Assembly (NCBI GenBank): GCA_946415245.1
Contig: CAMKRS010000004.1
Span: 1-64,000 of the forward strand
Source: an uncultured Prevotella sp.
Lineage (GTDB): Bacteria > Bacteroidota > Bacteroidia > Bacteroidales > Bacteroidaceae
DNA length: 64,000 bases
Reading direction: 5' to 3'
The notes below the pieces were generated by a model. It was not told the DNA's origin, searched no databases, and worked only from the letters and a program-made list of their open reading frames with translations. Positions 1-8,663 of this stretch are shown here, in pieces; the first letter of the stretch is position 1, and every line of letters starts with the position of its first letter. Position numbers and translations under genes: made by a program.

Positions 1-763
1 GGAATTCCTTTTCGTTGTGATCCCAACTCTCTTTCTCAAAGGTGTAGGTGCTGTCGCAGTTGACGATGAATTGCCGGGTAGTGATTCCTTTCTGTTTGAG
101 GATGGGCTGGAGCAAGGCCGTGTATGCCGATTTATTGAATGGCACTAAGTCCTTCATCTGCCTCCAGACGCTGTCAGGCGTGTACTCATAGTGGAACTGG
201 CCGAAGCCCTTCGACATCCATGGGCTTCCGTCGTTGTTGGCTAAAGGGTCGTAGCGGAAGGTGATGATCTCGGGTGCACCGTAATACTGCACTTCCCTTT
301 GGCGCTGCCAGGTCTGCATGGTGTCGCCGCTCTGGTATTCTCCTAAGGCAATGGTATAGCGTACACTGTCCACTCCATTGCGATGGTATTCCCATGTGTA
401 GCTTTCCTTGGCCTCGTCGGTGAGTGCCTTGCAGGTGTTGCGAACGATATTAAATATCCGGTTTCCCTGCTCGCAGCGCTCTTTTCTGACGCTGTCCATC
501 TTCTGGTTCCGCGCATCCCTCTGGGAATCGCCCGTTGGGGGAGTGGGCTCAAAGTCGTTCATCAGGGAGCAGAAGATGTTGACGGTCTTGTGGAGTTTCC
601 CGTCATAATAATAGGATACTTGTCCGCTTCCTCCCAGCGCTGCCACCTTGCTCACAAGGCTGTCAATCTTCGGATTGCCTTTCAGGCGCTCCTGGAGTGT
701 TCCCTGAGCCATCGTGCTGAGGGAGATGAGTATGGCACAAAGTGCAAATGTGATTCGTTTCAT
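1..763 (-). CDS. Secreted protein of unknown function (3' end outside window)
   Basis: An open frame runs from an ATG at 763 to the left edge, so about 254 codons are visible and the end is missing. It starts MKRITFALCAILISLSTMAQ, a clear signal peptide, and continues with a polar sequence that contains a Tyr-rich stretch (SYYYDG) and no motif I recognise. It begins 25 bases after the stop of the membrane gene upstream and is the third gene of an ECF sigma operon. By position it is an envelope protein made under, or sensed by, that sigma system; this is inference. Reading frame was checked by translating most of the span. Confidence 0.8.
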   Translation of the reverse strand, partial: MKRITFALCAILISLSTMAQGTLQERLKGNPKIDSLVSKVAALGGSGQVSYYYDGKLHKTVNIFCSLMNDFEPTPPTGDSQRDARNQKMDSVRKERCEQGNRIFNIVRNTCKALTDEAKESYTWEYHRNGVDSVRYTIALGEYQSGDTMQTWQRQREVQYYGAPEIITFRYDPLANNDGSPWMSKGFGQFHYEYTPDSVWRQMKDLVPFNKSAYTALLQPILKQKGITTRQFIVNCDSTYTFEKESWDHNEKEF

Positions 764-788
764 ATCTTGTTCGTCATTTAGTTGCTGA

Positions 789-1430
789 TTAATATTTATC
801 GTCATTGACGGCCATTTCCACTTGCCGGTTCATGCGCTCGCCACGTTGGCGGATTTCTCTTGTCATCTCTTGGTAGTCGGCTTGTAGGCTGCCGTTCATC
901 CGTAACATCATCTCCATTGCAAAGCGTCGTTCTTCCTCTGCAATGGCTTGTTCCGCGAGGTCTGCCGCGTCGGTGACTTCAGGCTCTGCATGACTTTCAG
1001 CCTTTGTCTTCTGTCTTGCCATGTAGTGTCTTGGTGGTTTGGCCATTTGAAGCATCTCCTTCAGCTTTTTCACCGTGTCAGCCATCTCCTTGTTTCCTTT
1101 TTCCTCCAACAGACGCTCCTCGGCTTTCTTGGTCTCTGTTTGTGGAATCACTCCCGTAGTGTCAGTCTGTGCTACAAGACTGGGCTCTTCACCGTCTTGG
1201 TGGTTGAGCGCAATACTCAGAGAGAATAACAAAGCGATGGCGGCAGCAATTCCGATGGCAGGGTATAGCCACATGCGGCGGCGCTTGGACTGTTCGGAAC
1301 TCACGGTATCAGTTTCCGTGAGAGCTTGCATCACTTTGTCGCAGAAGTCTTCCGATACCTGTGGCTTCAGCCGCTTGGCTTCATGTCGGCGAAGCGCTTC
1401 GCGCAGGTCTTTATCGTTCAGTTTGTTCAT
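789..1430 (-). CDS. Putative anti-sigma-like single-pass membrane protein
   Basis: 213 residues. About 50 cytoplasmic-looking residues (EALRRHEAKRLKPQVSEDFC) come before one membrane helix near residues 53-76 (WLYPAIGIAAAIALLFSLSI), followed by a highly charged, Glu/Lys/Met-rich helical region to the end. It overlaps the ECF sigma gene upstream by 20 bases, the usual position of a cognate anti-sigma factor in Bacteroidota, but it has no FecR or zinc-binding (HxxxCxxC) motif. The N-terminal part would be the sigma-binding segment if the role is correct. Function is inferred from topology and position only. Confidence 0.75.
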   Translation of the reverse strand: MNKLNDKDLREALRRHEAKRLKPQVSEDFCDKVMQALTETDTVSSEQSKRRRMWLYPAIGIAAAIALLFSLSIALNHQDGEEPSLVAQTDTTGVIPQTETKKAEERLLEEKGNKEMADTVKKLKEMLQMAKPPRHYMARQKTKAESHAEPEVTDAADLAEQAIAEEERRFAMEMMLRMNGSLQADYQEMTREIRQRGERMNRQVEMAVNDDKY

Positions 1431-2004
1431 TCTCCTTTTGTTTAATCATCCTTAATAGTTTCTTTCTGATTCTGTGGAGCCTTACGCCTAAGGTGTTCGA
1501 CTCCGCATCCATAATAAAGGCGATTTCTCGCAACGGTCGGTCCTCATAATAATAGAGGTGTATCAGCATCCGTTCGTCGGGTGGCAGGTCGTCGAGGGCC
1601 TCTTCCATCAGCGCGATCCGCTCTTCGCGGCCTGAGGTAAGTTCCTCCTCTTCAATGTCATCCTGCGACAAAGGCAACTCGTCGATACTTGTCCAGTAGA
1701 GCCGCTTGCACTTCAGGTGATTCAGCGATTCGTGATAGGCGATGCGACACACCCACGTAAGGAACGATGAATGGCCCGCAAAGGAGTCGAGACTCCGGAA
1801 GGCCTTGACGAAGGCGTCCTGTGCCACTTCCTCAGCATCGGCGATATCGGTCACCATATGCGAGGTGAAGTCGAGCACCTGCTGCGAGTACTGTCTGACA
1901 AAGTAGGCATATTCCGCCGCTGAGGCTTTGCCCTCTCCAGCCTGCCTGCAGTCGATGATCCGCTTGATGCGCTGTTGTTCGCTGATGTCTATTGTTTGAC
2001 TCAT
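1411..2004 (-). CDS. RNA polymerase ECF-type sigma-70 factor
   Basis: 197 residues. Region 2 is visible around residues 27-98: the segment ADAEEVAQDAFVKAFRSLDS matches the sigma-2 core-binding helix and LTWVCRIAYHESLNHLK the -10 recognition end. Region 4 lies at about 135-188 (LDDLPPDERMLIHLYYYEDR, then REIAFIMD...LGVRLHRIRKKL), a helix-turn-helix for -35 recognition. There is no anti-sigma or transport domain fused to it. It is the first gene of a three-gene minus-strand operon and overlaps the next gene, so it is probably co-regulated with its own anti-sigma factor. The promoters it recognises cannot be told from the sequence. Confidence 0.93.
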   Translation of the reverse strand: MSQTIDISEQQRIKRIIDCRQAGEGKASAAEYAYFVRQYSQQVLDFTSHMVTDIADAEEVAQDAFVKAFRSLDSFAGHSSFLTWVCRIAYHESLNHLKCKRLYWTSIDELPLSQDDIEEEELTSGREERIALMEEALDDLPPDERMLIHLYYYEDRPLREIAFIMDAESNTLGVRLHRIRKKLLRMIKQKENEQTER

Positions 2005-2020
2005 TCTACTTAATAGACAA

Positions 2021-2028
2021 CAAAACTA
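2021..2028 (-). promoter_or_regulatory. -7 element for the ECF sigma operon
   Basis: On the minus strand this reads TAGTTTTG, matching the Bacteroidota TAnnTTTG element, 16 bases before the sigma gene ATG at 2004. No convincing TTG -33 element lies at the expected spacing, so the call is moderate. Confidence 0.4.
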
Positions 2029-2099
2029 CTAAAATATTACGTAAAAAGAGACGTTTTTTCAGAAAAACAGACGTAAATTACTTTTTTTACCTTTTTACC

Positions 2100-2129
2100 T
2101 TGATATTTCTTACTTTTTTATTACCTTTG
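2100..2129 (+). promoter_or_regulatory. Promoter of the yicC-gmk-nadD operon
   Basis: TTG at 2100-2102 and TACCTTTG at 2122-2129 are separated by 19 bases, the standard Bacteroidota -33/-7 arrangement. The yicC ATG follows 30 bases later. The upstream flank carries two imperfect TTTTTACC octamers. Confidence 0.75.
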
Positions 2130-2159
2130 TGCCCAAATTATAAATAGGTACGCAAAGAT

Positions 2160-3035
2160 ATGATACAATCAATGACAGGCTACGGCAATGTTGTCGTGAG
2201 CTACAAGGACAAGAAAATTCATGTGGAAATCAAGTCGCTGAACTCCAAACAGCTCGACTTACAGACCCGTATCGCCCCTCTCTATCGTGAGAAAGAGATG
2301 GAATGCAGGGCGATGGTGGCAGAGGCTCTGATCCGCGGAAAAGTGGACATGAGCGTGTGGATAGAGAAAGAAAGCACGGTGGATGCGACTCCTGTGAACG
2401 CAGCGCTCGTGGAGAACTACTACCACCAGCTGAAGGATGTGGCTCAGAAAGTGGGTATCCCTGAGCCAGAGGACTGGATGTATACGCTGACCCGTATGCC
2501 CGATGTGTTGACGAAGACGGATGTGGAAACTCTTGACGATGAAGAGTGGGCCGTTGTGAAAGGGGCTGTGGCAGATGCGCTGAAGAGTCTAGTGGATTTC
2601 CGCAAACAAGAGGGTGCTGCCCTTCAGAAGAAGTTTACAGAAAAGATTGATAATATTGCCCAGTTGTTGGCTGACATCGAGCCGTATGAGAAGGGCCGCG
2701 TGGAGAAGATCAAGACGAGGATTGAAGGTGGTCTGAAACAGATTCCTGATGTGGAGTACGACAAGAACCGCCTGGAACAGGAACTGATCTACTACATCGA
2801 GAAACTCGACATCAGCGAGGAGAAGCAGCGTCTGGCCAACCATCTGAAATACTTCCGTGAGACGATGGATGAGCCTGCTGGACAAGGTAAGAAACTGGGA
2901 TTCATCGCTCAGGAAATGGGACGTGAGATCAATACGACTGGTTCGAAGAGTAATCAGGCCGAGATGCAGAACATTGTGGTGAAGATGAAGGACGAGCTCG
3001 AACAGATCAAGGAGCAAGTGCTGAATGCACTTTAA
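2160..3035 (+). CDS. yicC: YicC-family endoribonuclease-like protein
   Basis: 291 residues, the usual length. It opens with MIQSMTGYG and has the N-terminal IEIKSLNSKxLD signature, then the C-terminal DUF1732 block near residues 225-291, including RLANHLKYFRE and KLGFIAQEMGREINTTGSKS. YicC proteins are conserved cytoplasmic proteins; the E. coli member has been linked to RNA decay. The gene starts a plus-strand operon and is followed 33 bases later by gmk, a pairing seen widely in bacteria. The start is supported by a good promoter 30 bases upstream. Confidence 0.93.
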   Translation: MIQSMTGYGNVVVSYKDKKIHVEIKSLNSKQLDLQTRIAPLYREKEMECRAMVAEALIRGKVDMSVWIEKESTVDATPVNAALVENYYHQLKDVAQKVGIPEPEDWMYTLTRMPDVLTKTDVETLDDEEWAVVKGAVADALKSLVDFRKQEGAALQKKFTEKIDNIAQLLADIEPYEKGRVEKIKTRIEGGLKQIPDVEYDKNRLEQELIYYIEKLDISEEKQRLANHLKYFRETMDEPAGQGKKLGFIAQEMGREINTTGSKSNQAEMQNIVVKMKDELEQIKEQVLNAL

Positions 3036-3061
3036 ATGATAAATGATAAAGAATAAATGAT
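3034..3061 (+). repeat. Heptamer array AAATGAT (4 copies)
   Basis: Units AAATGAT, AAATGAT, AAAGAAT, AAATGAT in perfect 7-base register span the yicC stop codon and reach an ATG at 3057. The array fills the yicC-gmk junction and creates an extra in-frame ATG just before gmk. Confidence 0.8.
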
Positions 3062-3068
3062 AAACGTG

Positions 3069-3647
3069 ATGAGGGGGAAACTTATTATAATTTCGGCGCC
3101 ATCGGGAACGGGAAAGTCGACGATTATCGGATGGCTGATGAAGGAGCATCCGGAGTTGAATCTGGCATTCTCGATATCCTGTACGTCGAGGCCGCCAAGA
3201 GGTACGGAACAGAATGGTGTGGAGTATTTCTTCCTGACACCAGAGGAGTTTCGCCAGAGGATAGATAACGATGAGTTCCTGGAGTATGAGGAGGTCTATG
3301 AAGGTCGCTTCTATGGTACGCTGAAGGCTCAGGTGGAGCGTCAGTTGGAGGCAGGACAAAACGTGGTGTTCGACGTCGACGTGAAAGGTGGCGTGAACAT
3401 CAAGAATTATTATGGCGACGAGGCGATGAGTCTGTTTATCCAGCCTCCCTCGATTGCAGAACTGCGCAAGCGGCTCGAAGGTCGCGGTACAGATGCGCCA
3501 GAAGTCATCGACCAGCGCATTGCCAGAGCGGAGTTCGAACTGACCTTCGCTGACAAGTTCGATAAGATCGTCGTTAATGATGACTTGGCTCAGGCTAAGG
3601 CCGATGCCTTGCAACTGGTAAAAGACTTTCTTACTGCATCTTTATGA
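3069..3647 (+). CDS. gmk: Guanylate kinase
   Basis: 192 residues from the ATG at 3069 (MRGKLIII), chosen because it matches the family start; an in-frame ATG at 3057 lies inside the heptamer array. The P-loop SAPSGTGKS follows at once. Also visible are the GMP-binding SCTSRPPRGTEQNGVEYFF segment, the EYEEVYEGRFYGT segment and VVFDVDVKGG. It phosphorylates GMP to GDP in the cytoplasm. Its stop overlaps the nadD start (ATGA), so translation of the two is coupled. Confidence 0.95.
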   Translation: MRGKLIIISAPSGTGKSTIIGWLMKEHPELNLAFSISCTSRPPRGTEQNGVEYFFLTPEEFRQRIDNDEFLEYEEVYEGRFYGTLKAQVERQLEAGQNVVFDVDVKGGVNIKNYYGDEAMSLFIQPPSIAELRKRLEGRGTDAPEVIDQRIARAEFELTFADKFDKIVVNDDLAQAKADALQLVKDFLTASL

Positions 3648-4201
3648 TTCGAACGGGGATCTTTGGGGGATCGTTTAATCCCATTCATAAGGGACATATC
3701 TCATTGGCACAACAGTTGCGGAAGCGGGCCGGGCTTGATGAGGTGTGGTTGATGGTGTCGCCCCAGAATCCCTTGAAACAGTCGGCTGATTTGCTCGATG
3801 ATAACCTCCGGATGGAGATGGCCCGTTTGGCTCTCGAAGGCGTAGAGGGCATCGTGGCCAGCGACTACGAAATGCATCTGCCCAAACCTTCCTATACCTG
3901 GAACACGTTGCAGGCGCTTTCGAAAGACTATCCCGACCGTGAGTTCGTACTACTGATGGGAGGCGACAACTGGGCACTCTTCAACCGTTGGTATCATCAT
4001 GAGGATATCGCTGCCAACTATCAGATCTTCGTCTATGACAGAACCCCAGGCGAACCTGGCTTCATCGATATTTCGAGTACAGAGATACGGGAGCGCATCA
4101 AGACGGGTAAGGGCATCAAGAGATTGGTGCCAAAGGTGGTAGCGGATTTTATCAAAGAAAGAGGGTTATATTTAGAGGAAAAACGTGAGAAGGAAAGGTA
4201 A
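3644..4201 (+). CDS. nadD: Nicotinate-nucleotide adenylyltransferase
   Basis: 185 residues. The nucleotidyltransferase motif GIFGGSFNPIHKGH sits at residues 5-18 and the C-terminal ISSTEIR motif at 143-149, with LMGGDNWALFNRW in between; together these define NadD. It makes deamido-NAD from nicotinate mononucleotide and ATP. The ATG overlaps the gmk stop by four bases, and its last 17 bases overlap the GTG start of the following membrane gene, so it is embedded in the operon. Confidence 0.94.
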   Translation: MIRTGIFGGSFNPIHKGHISLAQQLRKRAGLDEVWLMVSPQNPLKQSADLLDDNLRMEMARLALEGVEGIVASDYEMHLPKPSYTWNTLQALSKDYPDREFVLLMGGDNWALFNRWYHHEDIAANYQIFVYDRTPGEPGFIDISSTEIRERIKTGKGIKRLVPKVVADFIKERGLYLEEKREKER

Positions 4202-6023
4202 AGCACGTATCAATCCCCTGAAGTGGATAGGCTATCTGTTCAGTCCGATTCAGAAAAACGGCGCATTCTTCGTGTTTATGTTTGCGCTGGGATGGATCTG
4301 TACGCAACACGAAATCATGCCCTATTACCTGAGAAATAAGGGTGCCGAGCCTTACGAGCTGTCGATGCCAGAACTGTTTCTCGATATCTATATCGTCTGC
4401 GCCCTCCTGATGCTCATCCCAAAGAAAATCCGCATCTGGGTAAAGGCATTGCTCTATGTTTTCCTATACGGACTGGCGCTGGTAGATATGTTCTGCTATG
4501 AGCGCTTCGAGTCGACACTCACGCCCACGATGCTGATGCTGGCAATGGAAACTACAAATCAGGAAGCCAAAGAATTCCTCTCAGGCTATCTCTCTTGGGA
4601 CACCGTCAAGACAAACGTGGGCTGGATTCTATTGCTGATGGCTGTTCATGTCGTTTGGACTTTTGTCAGGCTTCTCGCAAAAAAAATGAGCAGACGGATA
4701 CTTCTACCCAAGCTTCACGAGTCAGTCTATATTATTCCGAAACTGCTGATTGGACTGCTCACAGCCTGGTGCCTCTATAGCGCCATCTCTCAGACGTGGG
4801 ACAACAAGATGGCTATACGTCGGCTCTTCGCGTGTGAAACCATTGGACAAGTGGAACACGAGCTGAACAAGAAGGACAAAGCAAATCTCTATATCCCCGT
4901 CTATCGTCTGGCCTTCGGCCTTTATGCCAACGGACTTGCCGACACCCAGATAGACCAGTTGAAGGCTGCCAGCGACAAGATTCAGGTGGACAGCTGCAGC
5001 TATCGTGTGCCGAATATCGTGCTGGTGATTGGTGAGAGCTATAACAAGCATCACAGTCAACTTTATGGTTATGACAAGGCAACGACACCTCGACAATTAA
5101 CGCTCGAAGCCGAAGGGAGTCTGGTGAAGTTTACGGATGTGGTGTCGACATGGAACCTCACGAGTTTTGTATTCAAGCACATGATGTCGCTCTATGCCGT
5201 TGGAGACTCAGGTGAGTGGTGCGACCAACCGCTCTTCCCAGAGGCGTTCCGCAAGGCTGGCTATCATGTGACATTCGTCACCAATCAGTTTGAGCCCAAA
5301 GCCAAGGAAGCGGTATATGACTTCAGTGGCGGGTTCTTCTTAAACGACCCAGAACTGAGCCAACGACAGTTTGACAGTCGCAACACCAAGACGCATCGCT
5401 TTGATGACGGCGTGCTGAAGGAGTACGATGCTTTAAGGGATACAACCATCGAACACAATCTGGTCATCCTCCATCTGATGGGATCGCACGTGGACTATCG
5501 CGCCCGTTATCCGCAGAAGACAAATACCGTATTTACGCCACAGATGTACAACCGTCCTGAACTCTCAGACCAGCAGAAACAGATATTGGCGCATTATGAC
5601 AACTCGCTGCGCTATAATGACTCCATTGTGGCTGTTGTCACACAACGGTTCATCGACAAGGATGCTGTGGTAATCTATGTGCCCGATCATGGTGAGGAGA
5701 TCTTCGACGACAGTCCATATATGTATGGTCGCATGCATAGTGCCAACATCGACTACCGTCTGGCCCGCAATGAAATGGAGATTCCTTTCTGGATATGGGG
5801 CTCACCACAGTATCGTGAAAATCACCCTTATGGTTGGCTAGCGATACAAAATGCCAAGAATCGTCCGTTGATGATCGATGCATTGCCCCATTTGCTGATG
5901 TATCTAGGTGGCATCTCTACCCCACTCTATCGTGAGGAACTGAATGTGATCAGTCCTAAGTACGACGAGAAGCGCCCGAGAATCCTGAAAGGCGAGACAG
6001 ACTATAACACACTCAAGAAATGA
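4185..6023 (+). CDS. Membrane sulfatase-fold transferase (phosphoethanolamine/phosphoglycerol transferase-like)
   Basis: 612 residues with a GTG start inside nadD. Five hydrophobic segments fill residues 25-200, followed by an alkaline-phosphatase/sulfatase-fold domain. Metal-site residues are visible: E284 in VLVIGESYNKHH, the presumed nucleophile Thr in STWNLTS (321-327), and the PDHGEE motif. This layout matches EptA/OpgE-type enzymes that transfer phosphoethanolamine to lipid A or glycans on the periplasmic face. The acceptor is unknown. Two acyltransferases follow with overlapping starts, which supports a surface-modification role. Confidence 0.85.
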   Translation: MRRKGKARINPLKWIGYLFSPIQKNGAFFVFMFALGWICTQHEIMPYYLRNKGAEPYELSMPELFLDIYIVCALLMLIPKKIRIWVKALLYVFLYGLALVDMFCYERFESTLTPTMLMLAMETTNQEAKEFLSGYLSWDTVKTNVGWILLLMAVHVVWTFVRLLAKKMSRRILLPKLHESVYIIPKLLIGLLTAWCLYSAISQTWDNKMAIRRLFACETIGQVEHELNKKDKANLYIPVYRLAFGLYANGLADTQIDQLKAASDKIQVDSCSYRVPNIVLVIGESYNKHHSQLYGYDKATTPRQLTLEAEGSLVKFTDVVSTWNLTSFVFKHMMSLYAVGDSGEWCDQPLFPEAFRKAGYHVTFVTNQFEPKAKEAVYDFSGGFFLNDPELSQRQFDSRNTKTHRFDDGVLKEYDALRDTTIEHNLVILHLMGSHVDYRARYPQKTNTVFTPQMYNRPELSDQQKQILAHYDNSLRYNDSIVAVVTQRFIDKDAVVIYVPDHGEEIFDDSPYMYGRMHSANIDYRLARNEMEIPFWIWGSPQYRENHPYGWLAIQNAKNRPLMIDALPHLLMYLGGISTPLYREELNVISPKYDEKRPRILKGETDYNTLKK

Positions 6024-7102
6024 AGGAACTGCTGACCAGGAATGAATGTACGGCGATGAGAGGAATAGCCATTCTGGCCATCGTTCTACACAACTACTGC
6101 CACTTTATCAGCAAGATTGTGCAAGAGAACGAATATCAGTTCTTTGTTTCGCACAATGAGCAATTGTGGCAAGTCGTCACTAATCCCGATGCATTGCTGC
6201 CCGTACATTTGCTATCGTTCTTTGGGCATTATGGTGTGCCTGTCTTCCTTTTTCTGAGCGGCTACGGACTCGTCAGGAAATACGAGACCTCAGACGACTC
6301 CTGTCCTCCTGTGAGATTTGTACGCTACAACTATCTTAAACTGTTGAGGATGCTGATTGTGGGTTTCTCGCTGTTTATCTGCGTGGATATGGTGACGCCT
6401 GGACGCTTCCAATTCCATTGGGATAACGTCATTGCCCAGCTGCTGATGTACATCAACGTGCTGCCTGAGCCAGAAAAGACCATCTGGCCCGGCATCTATT
6501 GGTTCTTCGGACTGATGATGGAGTTGTATATCGTCTATCGCCTGCTGCTCTATCGTCGCAGTTCGTGGATTGTCGTTGCTTTGATAGTAGTTTGCTGGCT
6601 ATTGCAGGCTTTCTGTGATCCTGAAGGCGATACACTCAACAGATTGCGCTACAACTGCATCGGCGGCATGCTTCCCTTCGGATTAGGTATTATCGCAGCA
6701 AGAGTACGAACCCTTCGGACTGGCAGTACGTTCCCTACGGACTCAGAGTACGCTCCTTACGGACCAATCCTTTGGCTACTGGTATTCATTCTCTCTGTGG
6801 CGCTTGTCTTCGCCATGAGTTTCAACTTCTATACTTGGTTACTCTGGATACCAGTCTTTATCATCCTTGGTACTATCGCTTTGGTGAAGGCGATGCCAAA
6901 GTGGATGCTCAGCATCGTCACTTGGTTCGGAAGCATCTCTGCCGCTATGTTCGTGGCCCATCCGATAGCCAGAAAACTCTTTATCACCGTTGCCTGGAAA
7001 CAGGATATCTACGACGGACTGATGCTTTACATCATCGCTGTGATTGCCCTTTCGTGGGCTGTCAAGCTACTGATTGACCGTATTCCCCAACCCAAGCTAT
7101 GA
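6020..7102 (+). CDS. Acyltransferase-3 family membrane protein (first copy)
   Basis: 360 residues with about ten hydrophobic helices. The N-terminal signature RGIAILAIVLHNYCH contains the conserved His of the acyltransferase-3 family, and PVFLFLSGYGLVRKY is the second family block. These proteins add acyl groups, often acetyl, to extracellular sugars. The start overlaps the preceding stop (ATGA). Between two late helices a charged stretch at about residues 229-250 is encoded by a three-copy 22-base DNA repeat, so that loop is probably newly acquired and variable. Confidence 0.88.
   Translation: MKELLTRNECTAMRGIAILAIVLHNYCHFISKIVQENEYQFFVSHNEQLWQVVTNPDALLPVHLLSFFGHYGVPVFLFLSGYGLVRKYETSDDSCPPVRFVRYNYLKLLRMLIVGFSLFICVDMVTPGRFQFHWDNVIAQLLMYINVLPEPEKTIWPGIYWFFGLMMELYIVYRLLLYRRSSWIVVALIVVCWLLQAFCDPEGDTLNRLRYNCIGGMLPFGLGIIAARVRTLRTGSTFPTDSEYAPYGPILWLLVFILSVALVFAMSFNFYTWLLWIPVFIILGTIALVKAMPKWMLSIVTWFGSISAAMFVAHPIARKLFITVAWKQDIYDGLMLYIIAVIALSWAVKLLIDRIPQPKL
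6704..6764 (+). repeat. 22-base-period intragenic repeat (3 copies)
   Basis: Three 17-base copies of the pattern GTACGnnCCnTnCGGAC begin at 6704, 6726 and 6748, exactly 22 bases apart, with 5-base spacers. They lie inside the first acyltransferase gene. Because 22 is not a multiple of three, each copy is read in a different frame. Confidence 0.75.
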
Positions 7103-8082
7103 AGATCAAGGATATAGAGCTGGCCAACATAAGTCGCTATCGCAGCGAACTGATGGGAGCTGCTATGCTGTTCATCATACTTTTCCACGTGCCTCTGGAT
7201 CGCAGTAATGAGTTCTTTGGGTTGAGGCGATGTGGAAATGTGGGCGTCGACATGTTTCTTTTCCTGAGCGGCATCGGCCTTTGGTTCTCGTGGGTAAAGA
7301 ACCCGTCTGTCTGGCAATTCTATAAGCGGAGGCTTCTGCGCATCTATCCTGCCTGGCTGGTGATGGCGGCATTTTACTATCTGCCACGATTCGATTGGCA
7401 ACAGGGTGACTATATCGACTTGATAGGCGACATCAGCATCAACTGGGACTTCTGGTTGAACGACGAACTGACTTTCTGGTATATTCCAGCCATTATGATG
7501 CTCTATCTCTGGGCGCCACCTTATATGCGTCTGATTCAGAAACATCCTGTCTACCGATGGCTGCCTGTGCTGATGATCCTGTGGTGTATCTGGGTGCAAT
7601 GGATTGCACCGCTGCATCAGGCTGTGGGACATATCGAGATATTCTGGAGTCGCGTACCGATCTTCTTTATAGGCATCAACTGTGGCGAATTGGTCAGACG
7701 GGAAACAAAAATCGACGGAGCAGGCATCTGGCTCGTCCTGATACTCTTTCTGGCCACTTTCAGTTCGTGTATCTATCTTGAGCAGATGACTCACGGACGA
7801 TTCCCGCTGTTTGTGGAGCGGATGATTTATATCCCGTTTACGATGACGCTCATCCTGATGCTGAATCGCGTGTTCCGTCGCACTCCAAAATGGTTCAATC
7901 GCTTCTGCGCTTTCTTCGGAGCACTTAGTCTGGAGGCCTATCTGATACACTATCACTTTGTGATGACGTATATCGTGCCCTATCATTTGGGGTATTGGCT
8001 CACGGCTCTGCTTACTATCGTGATAACGATCCCTTTGGCCTGGCTGTTGCAGAAGGCATTAAAACTTGTGGTAAGAATATGA
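7099..8082 (+). CDS. Acyltransferase-3 family membrane protein (second copy)
   Basis: 327 residues, many hydrophobic helices. Family blocks visible are the early His in MLFIILFHVPLD, VGVDMFLFLSGIGLWFSW, and FYKRRLLRIYPAWLV (the RxxRIYP motif). The start overlaps the previous stop by ATGA. It shares only the family core with its neighbour at 6020, so the two are diverged paralogs and may have different acceptors. A role in acylating an exported glycan is inferred from the family and the operon. Confidence 0.88.
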   Translation: MKIKDIELANISRYRSELMGAAMLFIILFHVPLDRSNEFFGLRRCGNVGVDMFLFLSGIGLWFSWVKNPSVWQFYKRRLLRIYPAWLVMAAFYYLPRFDWQQGDYIDLIGDISINWDFWLNDELTFWYIPAIMMLYLWAPPYMRLIQKHPVYRWLPVLMILWCIWVQWIAPLHQAVGHIEIFWSRVPIFFIGINCGELVRRETKIDGAGIWLVLILFLATFSSCIYLEQMTHGRFPLFVERMIYIPFTMTLILMLNRVFRRTPKWFNRFCAFFGALSLEAYLIHYHFVMTYIVPYHLGYWLTALLTIVITIPLAWLLQKALKLVVRI

Positions 8083-8663
8083 AAAAGATCTACGCCTTCG
8101 ACTTCGACGGAACGCTCACCACCAAGGATACTTTGCTGGTGTTTATCCGCTATGCCTGTGGATTCTGGCTCTTTGCTTTGGGATTTCTGCGCTACTCGCC
8201 TTTGCTGGTGCTGATGAAGCTGGGACTTTATCCTAATTGGAAGATCAAGCAGAAGGTCTTTTCATTTTTCTTCAAGGGCATGACGATAGAAGACTTCGAT
8301 GACCTCTGCCAGCGATTTGCGCAAGACCATCTGCATCTGCTCCGTTCGCAAGGCATCAAGACGCTGATGCAGGCTCAGGACGATGGGGCTGAAGTTGTGA
8401 TCGTGAGTGCATCCATCGACAATTGGGTACAGCCGTTCTTTGCAAACGTAACCGTTCTCGGCACGCAGATTGAGGTAAAAGACGGTGTCCTGACAGGTCG
8501 CTTCCTGACTAAGAACTGTTATGGTCAGGAGAAGGTGAATCGTATTCTTGCCCGCTATCCGAATCGTGAGGACTATCATCTGACGGCCTATGGTGACAGC
8601 CGAGGTGATAAGGAATTATTGGCTTTCGCTGATGAGTCGCACTATAAACCCTTTAGAGCATGA
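8079..8663 (+). CDS. HAD-IB family phosphatase
   Basis: 194 residues starting at the ATG that overlaps the preceding stop (ATGA); longer upstream readings run into the previous gene. HAD motifs are all present: DFDGT near residue 8, VSAS for motif II, the Lys of GQEKV, and GDSRGDKELL for motifs III/IV. A hydrophobic patch (FWLFALGFLRYSPLLVL) follows motif I, so it may sit near the membrane. It resembles SerB/PGP-type phosphatases used on lipid or sugar phosphates. The substrate is not predictable; the context points to the glycan or lipid pathway of this operon. Confidence 0.85.
   Translation: MKKIYAFDFDGTLTTKDTLLVFIRYACGFWLFALGFLRYSPLLVLMKLGLYPNWKIKQKVFSFFFKGMTIEDFDDLCQRFAQDHLHLLRSQGIKTLMQAQDDGAEVVIVSASIDNWVQPFFANVTVLGTQIEVKDGVLTGRFLTKNCYGQEKVNRILARYPNREDYHLTAYGDSRGDKELLAFADESHYKPFRA

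Noticed and set aside
2589..3614. A 341-codon minus-strand open frame across yicC and gmk
   Set aside because: It covers two well-supported genes on the other strand, has no family features and mirrors their codon structure, so it is an antisense shadow.
7027..7986. A 319-codon minus-strand open frame
   Set aside because: Antisense shadow of the second acyltransferase; His/Gln-rich translation with no membrane or family pattern.
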